Below, piece by piece: positions 22,033 to 29,506 of a stretch of 31,853 nt of DNA. Below the pieces are notes generated by a model, which saw nothing but the letters and a program-made list of their open reading frames with translations, was not told the origin of the DNA and did no database searches. The translations under genes and the position numbers were made by a program. Origin of the DNA: Christensenella sp. UBA4379 (lineage in GTDB: Bacteria; Bacillota; Clostridia; Christensenellales; Aristaeellaceae). Each line of letters starts with the position of its first letter. Within the stretch, counting starts at the first letter, position 1. The stretch covers positions 464 through 32,316 of the forward strand of contig DGRV01000073.1 in NCBI GenBank assembly GCA_002391225.1, written 5' to 3'.

Positions 22033-22126
22033 AGGTTTTTTTCACCGCTTTTCACGGCTTTTAAACGGAAACAACAAAAAAACAAACAGAAATTGAATAG
22101 GATCATCACTATATCGCAGGGGTCAT

Positions 22127-22413
22127 CAGGGGGAGCATCCCCCTGATTAAAATCCGCAGCGGGTTGCGAAGGCCCGGAAAACTGTCCAGTGGACAGTTTT
22201 CACTGAGCAACGGGCTGGCAAGCCCTGGACAATGTACGCCGCGAGGAGTATTTTTGCGCAGCATAATAATAGTTGGAAAGTGAAGACGTACCCCACTTAT
22301 GCGGAGCAAAAATGCGTACCTTGCGGATTTGCCACCCGGGGTTCGCAGCGCCCGGAAAACAGGCCAGTGGCCTGTTTTCAGCGAGAACGGGCCGGCAGGC
22401 CCTGGGCAGCAAA
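22127..22413. repeat. Composite structured intergenic repeat, copy B with two palindromic units
   Basis: It lies between the divergent phosphatase and cdaA genes. On the plus strand it holds an ATCAGGGGG...CCCCCTGAT hairpin (about 22127-22147) and palindromic unit 1 (22161-22232). Then come a 93-base block (22241-22333, reverse complement of the block at 8338-8430) and unit 2 (22340-22413). Unit 1 has a palindrome at 22177-22201 with 12-base arms, then GGGCT-GGCA-AGCCC (22212-22225). Unit 2 has the same at 22355-22379 and GGGCC-GGCA-GGCCC (22389-22402). Arm differences between the units are compensated on both sides. The rest of the 21962-22499 gap holds the two promoters. Confidence 0.8.
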
Positions 22414-22442
22414 CCCTTTGCGAATAAATTTACAAGAGGGTC

Positions 22443-22471
22443 TTTATTCCTTGAATAAAATGTTATATAAT
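22443..22471 (+). promoter_or_regulatory. Possible promoter of the cdaA operon
   Basis: TATAAT (22466-22471) is a perfect -10 box 28 bases before the cdaA ATG. The best -35 at the right distance (17 bases) is TTTATT (22443-22448), which is weak. Confidence 0.45.
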
Positions 22472-22499
22472 TATTACATCCTGGGGCAGAGGTGAAGGT

Positions 22500-23354
22500 A
22501 TGCAGTCTGTTTGGAACGCGTTGGACAATTTCTGGTGGAGCGTGACCCATCTGCTGTCCCTGACGGATGTGCTGGATATTCTGATCGTGGCGGCGCTTTT
22601 GTATCAGCTCGTCATTTTGACCAAGCAGACGCCGGCCGTGCAGGTACTCAAGGGCCTGGCGGTGCTGCTGGTCTTCCGTTATGTCAGCGAGCTGATCCAT
22701 TTGTACACCGTCTCCAGCGTGATCGACGCGGTATTGAGCAATACGGCCCTTTTGATCATCGTGCTGTTTCAGGGCGAGTTCCGAAGGGCCCTGGCCCAGC
22801 TGGGCCGGGGGGCCAGGCTGGAGCACGCTATGTCCAACACCACGGAAAACCAGCGGATCATCAACGAAATCACCCAGTGCTGCCTGCGGCTGTCCCGCCG
22901 CAGGGTCGGGGCGCTGATCGTATTTGAACAGAAGATTGGTTTAAAAGAAGTGATCGAGACCGGCACCCAGCTGGACGCGGCCATCTCGGCCCCCCTGCTG
23001 GAAAACATCTTTGAGCCCAACACCCCCCTGCACGACGGAGCGGTCATCATCCGCGGCCAGCGCATCGTCTCGGCCGCCTGCGTGCTGACGCTGAGCGAGT
23101 CCAACGCCCTGTCCCGCGAGCTGGGCACCCGCCACCGGGCGGCCCTGGGCATCAGCGAGACCACGGACGCGGTGACCATCATCGTCTCCGAGGAAACCGG
23201 GACGATTTCGATGACCCAGGACGGCCGGATGACGCGCCACCTGAACGCCGAATCCCTGAACGCCGCGCTGAACGGCCTGTACGCGGAGGAGGACACCGTC
23301 CTCAGAAAGCTGATGAATCATCTGCCATGGAGGAGGAAAGCGGGTGTCCAATGA
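22500..23354 (+). CDS. cdaA: Diadenylate cyclase CdaA (DacA)
   Basis: The product (284 aa) condenses two ATP into cyclic di-AMP, which controls potassium and osmolyte transport in Gram-positive bacteria. Three hydrophobic helices occupy about residues 20-90. The DAC domain follows at about 110-265, with the catalytic DGA motif (D179-G180-A181 in PLHDGAVII) and the RHR motif (R211-H212-R213). GAGGTGAAG precedes ATG 22500. It overlaps cdaR, its membrane regulator, by 11 bases. The third gene of the usual cluster, glmM, is not next to it here. Confidence 0.96.
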   Translation: MQSVWNALDNFWWSVTHLLSLTDVLDILIVAALLYQLVILTKQTPAVQVLKGLAVLLVFRYVSELIHLYTVSSVIDAVLSNTALLIIVLFQGEFRRALAQLGRGARLEHAMSNTTENQRIINEITQCCLRLSRRRVGALIVFEQKIGLKEVIETGTQLDAAISAPLLENIFEPNTPLHDGAVIIRGQRIVSAACVLTLSESNALSRELGTRHRAALGISETTDAVTIIVSEETGTISMTQDGRMTRHLNAESLNAALNGLYAEEDTVLRKLMNHLPWRRKAGVQ

Positions 23355-24546
23355 AATCAAGACGCCGCGGAGCGTCAGAAATCAGAAATCAAACACGCCC
23401 CTCTTCCCGCGGCTGTGGAAGTCGCTGACCCATAACTGGGCGTGGAAGCTGGGGTGCCTGCTGGTGGCAGTGGGCCTTTGGACCAACCTGATGGCCAGCG
23501 ACAAGACGCTGATGCGTCCCAAGGAATTCACCGGCGTCACGGTGTCCGCCTCGGAGAGCACCAAGGAATCCCTGAAATCCAAGGGCTTTGTGGTGGTGTC
23601 CGGGCTGGAGGCGGAAAAGCTGAGCGGCTTTACCCTCCGGGTCAACGTGCCGATGCAGAACTATATGTCCGTCACCGCGGACAATTTTAACCCCCGTGTG
23701 AACCTGTCGAGGATCAACGCGGCCGGGACGCAGAAGGTGGACATCATCACGTCGGACAGCACCACCTACGGCGCTACCGACGAGATCGTTCCCTCCTCCA
23801 TTGAGGTAACGGTGGAGCAGTACGTCACCCGCAGCCGCATCCCCGTGGGGATCAACTATATTGGCTCAAGGTCCGACCTGTTCTATTACCCGGCCGCCAC
23901 CTGTGACCCGCTGTACATCAACATCGCCGGGCCTAAGTCCCTGGTCAGCGGCGTCGCCCGCTGCCTGGTGGACTTTGACCGCGGTTCCCTTCCCCTGACG
24001 CCGGACACCAAGAAGATCGCCGTGACCTCCTTCCGCCTGGTGGATCAGGAGGGCAACGAGATTCCCAGGGACATGATCCGCATCACTCCGTTGAGCAGCG
24101 GGATGGTCATCGACTCCATCATCGTCGAGCAGGAAATGTATGCCTACCAGCAGCTCGAGGTCAGCACCGACGACGCGATTGTCGGCCAGCCGGCCCCCGG
24201 GTACAGGCTCCGCTCGGTGACCTTTTCGCCCGCGTGGGTGGAGGTCGCCCCGGAGGACGCTGAAACCGACCTGACGGGGACGAAGCTCTACGCCGCCAGC
24301 CCCGTCGACATCAGCGGCATCTCCCTGACCCAGGATTACCGGGTGGACCTGAGCCGCCCGGCCGACGCCAAGATCAAGCACATGAAGCGGGAAATCACCT
24401 GGATGACCGTGGAGGTGGAGCAGATTCCGGAGGACCAGCCCGCCGAAAGCGAGGCCGCCATGCCGGAAGAAACGGAAACGCCCGTCCCGAATACGGAAGC
24501 GGATGGGCCTGACCAGAATACGGAAGCGGAGGCGGGGATTAAATGA
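23344..24546 (+). CDS. cdaR: YbbR-domain protein, CdaA regulatory protein CdaR
   Basis: The product (400 aa) is a membrane-anchored extracytoplasmic protein that modulates CdaA. After a basic N-terminus one membrane anchor is seen (about 32-52, WKLGCLLVAVGLWTNLMA), then several YbbR repeats up to about residue 360. These are recognised by the alternating pattern of V-x-V-x-G-x(5)-V and repeated P-x-x-V-x-V strings. The C-terminal 35 residues are Pro/Glu rich and disordered. The start is GTG 23344, six bases after GGAGGAGGAA and inside the 3' end of cdaA; no ATG is suitably placed. The stop overlaps the next gene as ATGA. Confidence 0.9.
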   Translation: MSNEIKTPRSVRNQKSNTPLFPRLWKSLTHNWAWKLGCLLVAVGLWTNLMASDKTLMRPKEFTGVTVSASESTKESLKSKGFVVVSGLEAEKLSGFTLRVNVPMQNYMSVTADNFNPRVNLSRINAAGTQKVDIITSDSTTYGATDEIVPSSIEVTVEQYVTRSRIPVGINYIGSRSDLFYYPAATCDPLYINIAGPKSLVSGVARCLVDFDRGSLPLTPDTKKIAVTSFRLVDQEGNEIPRDMIRITPLSSGMVIDSIIVEQEMYAYQQLEVSTDDAIVGQPAPGYRLRSVTFSPAWVEVAPEDAETDLTGTKLYAASPVDISGISLTQDYRVDLSRPADAKIKHMKREITWMTVEVEQIPEDQPAESEAAMPEETETPVPNTEADGPDQNTEAEAGIK

Positions 24547-25238
24547 ACGCCTTTGCCCGGGGACTGTTCCAGCTGCTCATCGGCTGGGTGCGGAGCCTGA
24601 CGGCCCTGTGGGACGGGGACTGGACCCGCCTGGACAGCTTTTTCGCCTGGGTGACCGGGCACTGGATGGGGCTGGTGCTGCCGCTGGTGCTGATCGGCAC
24701 GGCGGCGGACCTGCTGATCTGGCTGCTGCGCTGGCGGCCGGACATCGCCTGGCGGAGCCGGTGGAAGAGGTTGCGGAATTTTTCCGTCCAGGGCTTTCTC
24801 CACGAGGTCCGCTTTCACCGCGGCTATGACCAGGACAATACGCAGATCATGGAGGCCGCCCGGCCAATCAGGGAAGCGGAGCCCGCAGAGGCCCCGGAGC
24901 CTCCGCTTCAGGAGAACTTCCGCCCGGTGGACGTGCTGGAAGAGAGGGAGCAGCTGGAGGCTGACCTGGGCGTGACCCGGCCCACCCGCCTGCTGGACAC
25001 CCCCGTGCCTTTGGAGGACGCCGCCCCCGAAAGGCGGCGGCGCAGCGATAAGTACCGGATGGGCCTCTTGGGCGCGGTTCGCCATGTGCGGGAACGCTTC
25101 CGCGACGAGGAAGAGGATGAGTTCGAGCCGGACGTACTGCCGCCCATTATGAGCAAGGAAGAAGCCTTCCGCGCCCCCGTCTATCCGGGCGGTCAGCGCG
25201 GCAGGAACGCCGCACAGCCTGGAGGGGAAGACCGTTGA
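24543..25238 (+). CDS. Membrane protein of unknown function, linked to cdaR
   Basis: I do not recognise this 231-aa protein. Residues about 1-18 form an amphipathic or re-entrant hydrophobic helix and about 40-63 (GLVLPLVLIGTAADLLIWLL) a clear transmembrane span. The rest is cytoplasm-like, highly charged and rich in Arg, Glu and Pro. It includes a basic patch APERRRRSDKYR near residue 165 and an acidic patch RDEEEDEFEPD near residue 200, and is probably disordered. ATG 24543 overlaps the cdaR stop (ATGA), and its stop overlaps a TTG start. It occupies the place where glmM is found in many Bacillota but is not related to it. Coupling to cdaR suggests a cell-envelope role. Confidence 0.7.
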   Translation: MNAFARGLFQLLIGWVRSLTALWDGDWTRLDSFFAWVTGHWMGLVLPLVLIGTAADLLIWLLRWRPDIAWRSRWKRLRNFSVQGFLHEVRFHRGYDQDNTQIMEAARPIREAEPAEAPEPPLQENFRPVDVLEEREQLEADLGVTRPTRLLDTPVPLEDAAPERRRRSDKYRMGLLGAVRHVRERFRDEEEDEFEPDVLPPIMSKEEAFRAPVYPGGQRGRNAAQPGGEDR

Positions 25239-26539
25239 CCCTGAAGAGCGAATTTGTATCGATGATCGCCGGGCAGCTGAACGAAGAGCTGCCCGCTTTT
25301 CTCAAGGCCATGGAGGAGCCCGCCGTGCGTGGCCTGCGCCTGAACCGCCGTTTCGTCCGTGAGGAAGATTTGCCGGACCTCCTGGGCCCCGTGCCCTGGG
25401 CGGCGGATGGATACTACCTGTCGGCCGATTCCCGCCTGGGCCAGTCTCCCGCCCATGAGGCGGGCGCGTTTTATATTCAGGAGCCGTCGGCGATGGCCGC
25501 CGCCGAGGTCCTGGCACCGGGGCCGAACGACCTGGTGCTGGACCTCTGCGCCGCCCCGGGCGGCAAATCCACCCAGCTGGAAAAAAAGCTTTCCAGTGGG
25601 ACCCTCGTGGCCAACGAGATTCATCCGGCCCGGGCGAAGATCCTGTCCTCCAATATCGAGCGGATGGGCTGCGCCAATACCGTGGTCACCAGCGCCGCGC
25701 CGGAAAAGCTCTGCGCCCTCTGGCCGGACACATTCGACGCGATCTTAGTGGACGCTCCCTGCTCCGGGGAGGGCATGTTCCGCAAAAACCCGGAGGCCGC
25801 GGAGGAGTGGCAGCCCGGCTCCCCGGCCGGCTGCGCCGAGCGGCAGAAGGGGATTTTGGACTGCGCGGCCAAAATGCTCCGCCCCGGCGGGCGGCTCGCC
25901 TACAGCACGTGTACGTTTAACCGCCTGGAAAACGACGAGCAGATCGCCGCTTTCCTGACCCGCCACCCGGAGTTTGAGGCCCTTCCCTTTGCGTTAAACG
26001 GCCTGCCCGAAGCGATCGAGGGCACCCTGCACCTCTGGCCTCATCGGGTCCGGGGGGAGGGCCATTTTATCGCTCTGCTGCGCAAAAAGGAAGGGCCCTG
26101 TCCAAAGCCCGCGTCTGTCTCCCTGCCCGCCCCGGACAAGGCGGCCCTCGCCGTGGCGAAGGAAGCCCTGTCATTGATCGCGGAGGACGCGGAAGCCGTC
26201 CTGCCCAACGCCCTGTTCGGGGACCTGCTGGTCCGCCTGCCTCTTTCCGTCCCGCCCCTTCGCGGGGTCCAGGTGCTGAGGGCCGGGCTTTCGGTAGGCC
26301 GCCTGCGTGGGAAAACCTTCGTGCCGGACCACGCCCTGTCCCGGGTCTGCCGGCCGAAAACGGTGTTCCCGGTGTCGGAGGAAGAGGCCCTTTCCTACCT
26401 GCGGGGCGAAACGCTGGCACTGAAAGACGATCATGTCCGGGGCTTCGGCGTGGTGACGCTGAACCAGCTGCCCCTGGGCTTTGGCAAGGCTTCGGACGGG
26501 CAGATCAAGAACCACTATCCAAAGGGGCTGAGAAAATGA
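25235..26539 (+). CDS. RsmF/RsmB-type rRNA (cytosine-5) methyltransferase (NOL1/NOP2/sun family)
   Basis: The product (434 aa) should transfer a methyl group from SAM to a cytosine C5 in rRNA. SAM motif I is LDLCAAPGGKSTQL near residue 105. The catalytic cysteines are in DAPCSGEGMFRK and YSTCTFN, and the substrate-binding N-terminal part includes RGLRLN. The C-terminal third, ending in GKASDGQIKNHYPKGLRK, matches the RsmF-like PUA-type extension. The start is TTG 25235, which overlaps the upstream TGA as TTGA and follows GGAGGGG. The target base cannot be told from the sequence. It overlaps radC by 4 bases. Confidence 0.9.
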   Translation: MTLKSEFVSMIAGQLNEELPAFLKAMEEPAVRGLRLNRRFVREEDLPDLLGPVPWAADGYYLSADSRLGQSPAHEAGAFYIQEPSAMAAAEVLAPGPNDLVLDLCAAPGGKSTQLEKKLSSGTLVANEIHPARAKILSSNIERMGCANTVVTSAAPEKLCALWPDTFDAILVDAPCSGEGMFRKNPEAAEEWQPGSPAGCAERQKGILDCAAKMLRPGGRLAYSTCTFNRLENDEQIAAFLTRHPEFEALPFALNGLPEAIEGTLHLWPHRVRGEGHFIALLRKKEGPCPKPASVSLPAPDKAALAVAKEALSLIAEDAEAVLPNALFGDLLVRLPLSVPPLRGVQVLRAGLSVGRLRGKTFVPDHALSRVCRPKTVFPVSEEEALSYLRGETLALKDDHVRGFGVVTLNQLPLGFGKASDGQIKNHYPKGLRK

Positions 26540-27234
26540 GCGAGCACGAGGGTCACCGGGACCGGCTGCGGGAGCGCTTCCTCCGGGACGGCAACATGAC
26601 GGGTTTCGCGCCCCATGAGGCGCTGGAACTGCTGTTGACCTACGCCATCCCCAGGAAAGACGTCAATCCCATCGCGCACCGCCTGCTCGACCATTTCGGC
26701 AGTCTCCACGCGGTGCTGGAGGCCCGACAGGAGGAACTGACGGAAGTCAAGGAGATCGGCCCCAGCACCGCCATGCTGATCCGGATGCTGCTGCCCCTCT
26801 TCCGCCTGTATGAAAACGACCGCCTGGCCGAGCGCAAGACCCTGTCCAGCGACCGGGAGGCGAGGGACTTTTGCGCCTCCCTCTTTAAAGGGGTGACGGA
26901 CGAGCGGTTTTACCTGGTCAGCCTGGACGCGCGGCTCAAAATCATCGCCACCCAGGTGATTTCGGAAGGGACGGTGGACGAGGTGGCGGTCTATCCCCGC
27001 CAGGTGCTGGGCCTGCTGCTCAGGCAAAACGCCCAGGGGGCGATCCTGACCCACAACCACCCCGGGCAGAACGCCGAGCCTTCCCGGGAGGATATTGAAA
27101 TGACCCAGCTGCTCAGCGACGTGATGGGCAAGGTGGGCATCCGCCTGTACGACCACGTGATCTGCGGGACGGACGGGACCTACAGCTTTGCCCGCCACGG
27201 CCTATTGAACCCGACCAAAGGAGCTTCAAGTTGA
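26536..27234 (+). CDS. radC: RadC-family JAB/MPN-domain protein
   Basis: The product (232 aa) has an N-terminal helix-hairpin-helix part (HEALELLLTYAIPRKDVNPIAHRLL, then VKEIGPSTA) and a C-terminal JAMM domain at about 105-225. The metal motif is H-N-H then seven residues then S-R-E-D (THNHPGQNAEPSREDIEMT), and an upstream SEG Glu completes it. The canonical form is HNHPSGDPxPS; here SGD is replaced by GQN. The biochemical role of RadC is not settled; it is not required for repair in E. coli. ATG 26536 overlaps the methyltransferase stop, and the stop overlaps the TTG start of the next gene. Confidence 0.93.
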   Translation: MSEHEGHRDRLRERFLRDGNMTGFAPHEALELLLTYAIPRKDVNPIAHRLLDHFGSLHAVLEARQEELTEVKEIGPSTAMLIRMLLPLFRLYENDRLAERKTLSSDREARDFCASLFKGVTDERFYLVSLDARLKIIATQVISEGTVDEVAVYPRQVLGLLLRQNAQGAILTHNHPGQNAEPSREDIEMTQLLSDVMGKVGIRLYDHVICGTDGTYSFARHGLLNPTKGASS

Positions 27235-27812
27235 AAAAGATGCTGAAAATTCTCATTCTTATCGCGGCCCTGGGCGTGCTTGCCTACCTGGGCCTGTTCG
27301 CCTACGTCTGCATCGCCGAAAAGACGGTCCCCGAACCAGGGGAAACGGATCTGATCATCGTCCTGGGGGCCCAGGTCAAGCCCGACGGAACGCCCAGCGT
27401 ACAGCTGGAATACCGGCTGGAGGCGGCCCTTTCCGTCTATCAGGCCCACCCGCAGACGATCGTCTGCTGCGGGGGAAAGGCCGGCCAGGAGCCCGAGGCG
27501 GAGGGAACCGTCATGCGCGCCTGGCTGATCGCCCGCGGCGTGCCGGAAGAGGATGTGCTGGCGGAAACCACCTCCAGCAACACCAAGGAAAACTTTAAAA
27601 ACGCCCTATCGATGCTCCCGCAGGCCCCCGGCCGGGTCCTGGTCGTGACCAGCGACTACCACCTGCCCCGGGCCATGGCCATCGCCCGGGACTGCGGCCT
27701 TACTGTCTCCGGCCTCCCCGCCAAAACCCTGCCCGAATACTGGCTCAAAAACCGCGCCCGGGAAGCGCTGGGGTGGGGGAAATACTTGGCACAGAAGCTA
27801 TTAGGGAAGTGA
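27231..27812 (+). CDS. YdcF/SanA-like DUF218 membrane protein
   Basis: The product (193 aa) has one N-terminal membrane helix (about 5-28) and a DUF218 domain at about 37-185. Recognisable motifs are DLIIVLGAQVKPDGTPS, CCGGKAGQEPEAEGTVM, ETTSSNTKENFKN, and VTSDYHLPRAMAIA. The family is linked to envelope or vancomycin-related functions in E. coli (SanA) and has a SAM-binding-like fold, but its activity is unknown. The start is TTG 27231, seven bases after AAAGGAG and overlapping the radC stop as TTGA; ATG 27240 three codons in is an alternative. It ends the cdaA operon, with an inverted-repeat element directly after. Confidence 0.85.
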   Translation: MKKMLKILILIAALGVLAYLGLFAYVCIAEKTVPEPGETDLIIVLGAQVKPDGTPSVQLEYRLEAALSVYQAHPQTIVCCGGKAGQEPEAEGTVMRAWLIARGVPEEDVLAETTSSNTKENFKNALSMLPQAPGRVLVVTSDYHLPRAMAIARDCGLTVSGLPAKTLPEYWLKNRAREALGWGKYLAQKLLGK

Positions 27813-27902
27813 AAATTGTAGGTAGGAGGTAGGAGGTAGGAGGGATGAGGTTTAGAGTGGAGAGTTGAGAGTGAAGAGTGGAGATAGAGTTTGCTCTTGA
27901 TT

Positions 27903-27952
27903 TTCAACGGTTTTTCAACGGGATTTCAACGAATATTCAACGGTTTTTCAAC
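27903..27952 (+). repeat. Five TTCAAC boxes at exact 11-bp spacing
   Basis: TTCAAC begins at 27903, 27914, 27925, 27936 and 27947, a constant 11-base step close to one helical turn. Four of the five boxes read TTCAACG and the last reads TTCAACT. The array ends one base before the -35 box of the next feature, the position of an activator or cooperative repressor site. Confidence 0.75.
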
Positions 27953-27980
27953 TTGCTTTTCGGTGGTTCCGTGGTAGAAT
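27953..27980 (+). promoter_or_regulatory. Candidate promoter directly after the TTCAAC array
   Basis: TTGCTT (27953-27958) and TAGAAT (27975-27980) are 16 bases apart. Each box has one or two mismatches to consensus, which would fit a promoter needing an activator. Confidence 0.5.
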
Positions 27981-27986
27981 GGAAGG

Positions 27987-28025
27987 GTCGAAAGAGGACG
28001 TCCGGTTGGTGCGGCGTCCTTTTTC
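27987..28025 (+). ncRNA. Candidate very short terminated RNA
   Basis: From the expected start near 27987, the sequence runs only about eight bases to a hairpin: AGGACG (27995-28000) and CCG pair with CGG and CGTCCT (28015-28020), followed by TTTTT. A transcript would be about 40 bases and almost entirely terminator. It could be a small RNA, a decoy or an attenuator read through under some condition. Evidence is sequence layout only. Confidence 0.35.
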
Positions 28026-28341
28026 ATTTTGGGGGAATGATTCCTTACCTTATCCCATCCGCCTGATCCGCCCCAGTTGCTTGTCCCAAACCCGAGGGCC
28101 TCCCCGCCGCTCCCAAAAACAACTGCCTCCCGAAAAAAGGATTTTTCGGATTTATGTAGTATAGAGACTATGACAGCCGGACCTCCACCCCGGCCGTTCA
28201 CCTTTTTCAAGAATTATTCACTCCTAACTCCTAACTCCTAACTCCTCACTATCTGATCTCCACTCTTCACTCTCCACTCTTCACTCTAATTAAACCTCCT
28301 ACCTCCTCCTTCCTCCCTCCTACCTGTAAAGGGGTGTTCCT

Positions 28342-29346
28342 GTGTCTGTACGGGAAGAAATCGAGAAAGCGGAAGCGGCGCTGCTGTCTCCCTACGCGGT
28401 CAAAAGTAAGGAAACGCTGGGGCGGGACCGGCCGCTGTCGCCGGATCAGCTCCGCACGGAGTTTCAGCGGGACCGGGACCGGATCCTGCACTGCAAGAGC
28501 TTTCGCCGTCTCAAGTTCAAGACGCAGGTGTTCATTTCCCCCGAGGGGGATCATTACCGCACCCGCCTGACCCACACCCTTGAGGTGGCCCAGGTAGCCA
28601 GGACCATCGCCCGTTCCCTTCGCCTGAACGAGGACCTGACGGAGGCCATCGCCTTGGGACATGATCTGGGGCATACGCCGTTCGGCCATATCGGGGAAAG
28701 GACCCTCAACGAACTGAGCGCGGAGGGCTTCCGCCACAACGAGCAGAGCCTGCGCGTGGTGGAACGGCTGGAAAACGGCGGCAAGGGCCTGAACCTGACC
28801 AAAGAGGTGCGGGACGGCATCCTCAACCACAGCGGGGCCTTAAAGCCCATGACGCTGGAGGGCTGCTGTGTTGCCCGGGCGGACCGCATCGCCTATATCA
28901 ACCATGATATCGACGACGCCCTTCGGGCCGGGGTGCTGCAGGAATATGAACTCCCAAAGGACTGCCTCAAAACCCTGGGGCAGACCCACGGGGAGCGGAT
29001 CGAGACGATGATCTGCGACATCGTGAAGCAGAGCGCCGGGAAAAAGGAGCTTCAGATGAGCCCCCTCATCCAGGAGGCGACGGACGGGCTCCGGGCCTTT
29101 CTGTTTGACAAGGTGTACCGGGACAGCTGGCGGCGCGCGGAAGAAAACAAGTGCGACCACGTGATCCGCGGCCTGTTTTCCTACTACACGAAAAACCCCG
29201 GGGAAATGCCGCTGGAATACATCGAGATCGCCTATCAGGAGGGGACCGAGCGGGCCGTGATCGACTTTATTTCCGGCATGACGGACCGCTACGCCGTCCG
29301 CTGCTACACCAGCCTGTTCCTGCCGGACGCTTTCTCGGGAGAATAA
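28342..29346 (+). CDS. dgt: dGTPase (deoxyguanosinetriphosphate triphosphohydrolase)
   Basis: The product (334 aa) is a short-form HD-domain dNTPase that splits dGTP into deoxyguanosine and tripolyphosphate. The HD motifs are in RLTHTLEVAQVARTIARSL (first His) and GHDLGHTPFGHIGE (HD pair plus further His), and the N-terminal RDRDRILHCKSFRRLKFKTQVF is typical. A late YINHDIDDALRAG holds the last Asp. The start is GTG 28342, about seven bases after AAAGGGG (28328-28334). It heads the dgt-dnaG-rpoD cluster common in Bacillota, but 160 bases with a promoter separate it from dnaG. Confidence 0.94.
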   Translation: MSVREEIEKAEAALLSPYAVKSKETLGRDRPLSPDQLRTEFQRDRDRILHCKSFRRLKFKTQVFISPEGDHYRTRLTHTLEVAQVARTIARSLRLNEDLTEAIALGHDLGHTPFGHIGERTLNELSAEGFRHNEQSLRVVERLENGGKGLNLTKEVRDGILNHSGALKPMTLEGCCVARADRIAYINHDIDDALRAGVLQEYELPKDCLKTLGQTHGERIETMICDIVKQSAGKKELQMSPLIQEATDGLRAFLFDKVYRDSWRRAEENKCDHVIRGLFSYYTKNPGEMPLEYIEIAYQEGTERAVIDFISGMTDRYAVRCYTSLFLPDAFSGE

Positions 29347-29411
29347 GGTTTTTGTCCCCGATGCTGTCGGGATTGAGTTACATGAGACACCAGATCTTAC
29401 AAAAAGTTACA

Positions 29412-29440
29412 TTGTATTTCATCATGAAGCTGAGTAAAAT
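29412..29440 (+). promoter_or_regulatory. Promoter of dnaG-rpoD
   Basis: TTGTAT (29412-29417) and TAAAAT (29435-29440) are 17 bases apart, 66 bases before the dnaG ATG, in an AT-rich stretch after the dgt stop. No terminator is visible between dgt and this promoter. Confidence 0.6.
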
Positions 29441-29506
29441 ATTTCACAGACAGATTTCCTTGCAGGAAAAAAATAAAAAACGGCGAAAGTACAAAAGGGT
29501 GATGAT

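Larger units (their letters stand above)
27815..28327. repeat. Low-complexity inverted-repeat element, copy 2
   Basis: The left arm (27815-27890) is GTAGGAGG and GAGAGTGAAGAGTGGAGAT units. The right arm (about 28222-28327) is the complement: CTCCTAACTCCTAACTCC, then ATCTCCACTCTTCACTC and CCTCCTACCTCC. The arms can pair over about 70 bases with interruptions. They share the GTAGGAGG and GTGAGGAGT units with the element at 302-480. The 330-base centre holds a spaced repeat, a promoter, a short hairpin RNA and two more hairpins (CCGAAAAA...TTTTTCGG at 28130-28149; GCCGG...CCGGC near 28180). The right arm ends just before the ribosome binding site of dgt. Confidence 0.8.

Noticed and set aside
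22232..22495. Small plus-strand open frames of 61-87 codons in the repeat before cdaA
   Set aside because: They cover the palindromic units and the 93-base block, lack ribosome binding sites, and encode no recognisable protein.
27903..27952. CRISPR array
   Set aside because: The unit is only 6-7 bases with 11-base spacing and no spacer-sized sequence between; no cas genes are present.
27815..28327. CRISPR or integron attC sites in the TAGGAGG arrays
   Set aside because: Units are directly adjacent short tandem repeats without unique spacers, and there is no integrase or gene cassette.
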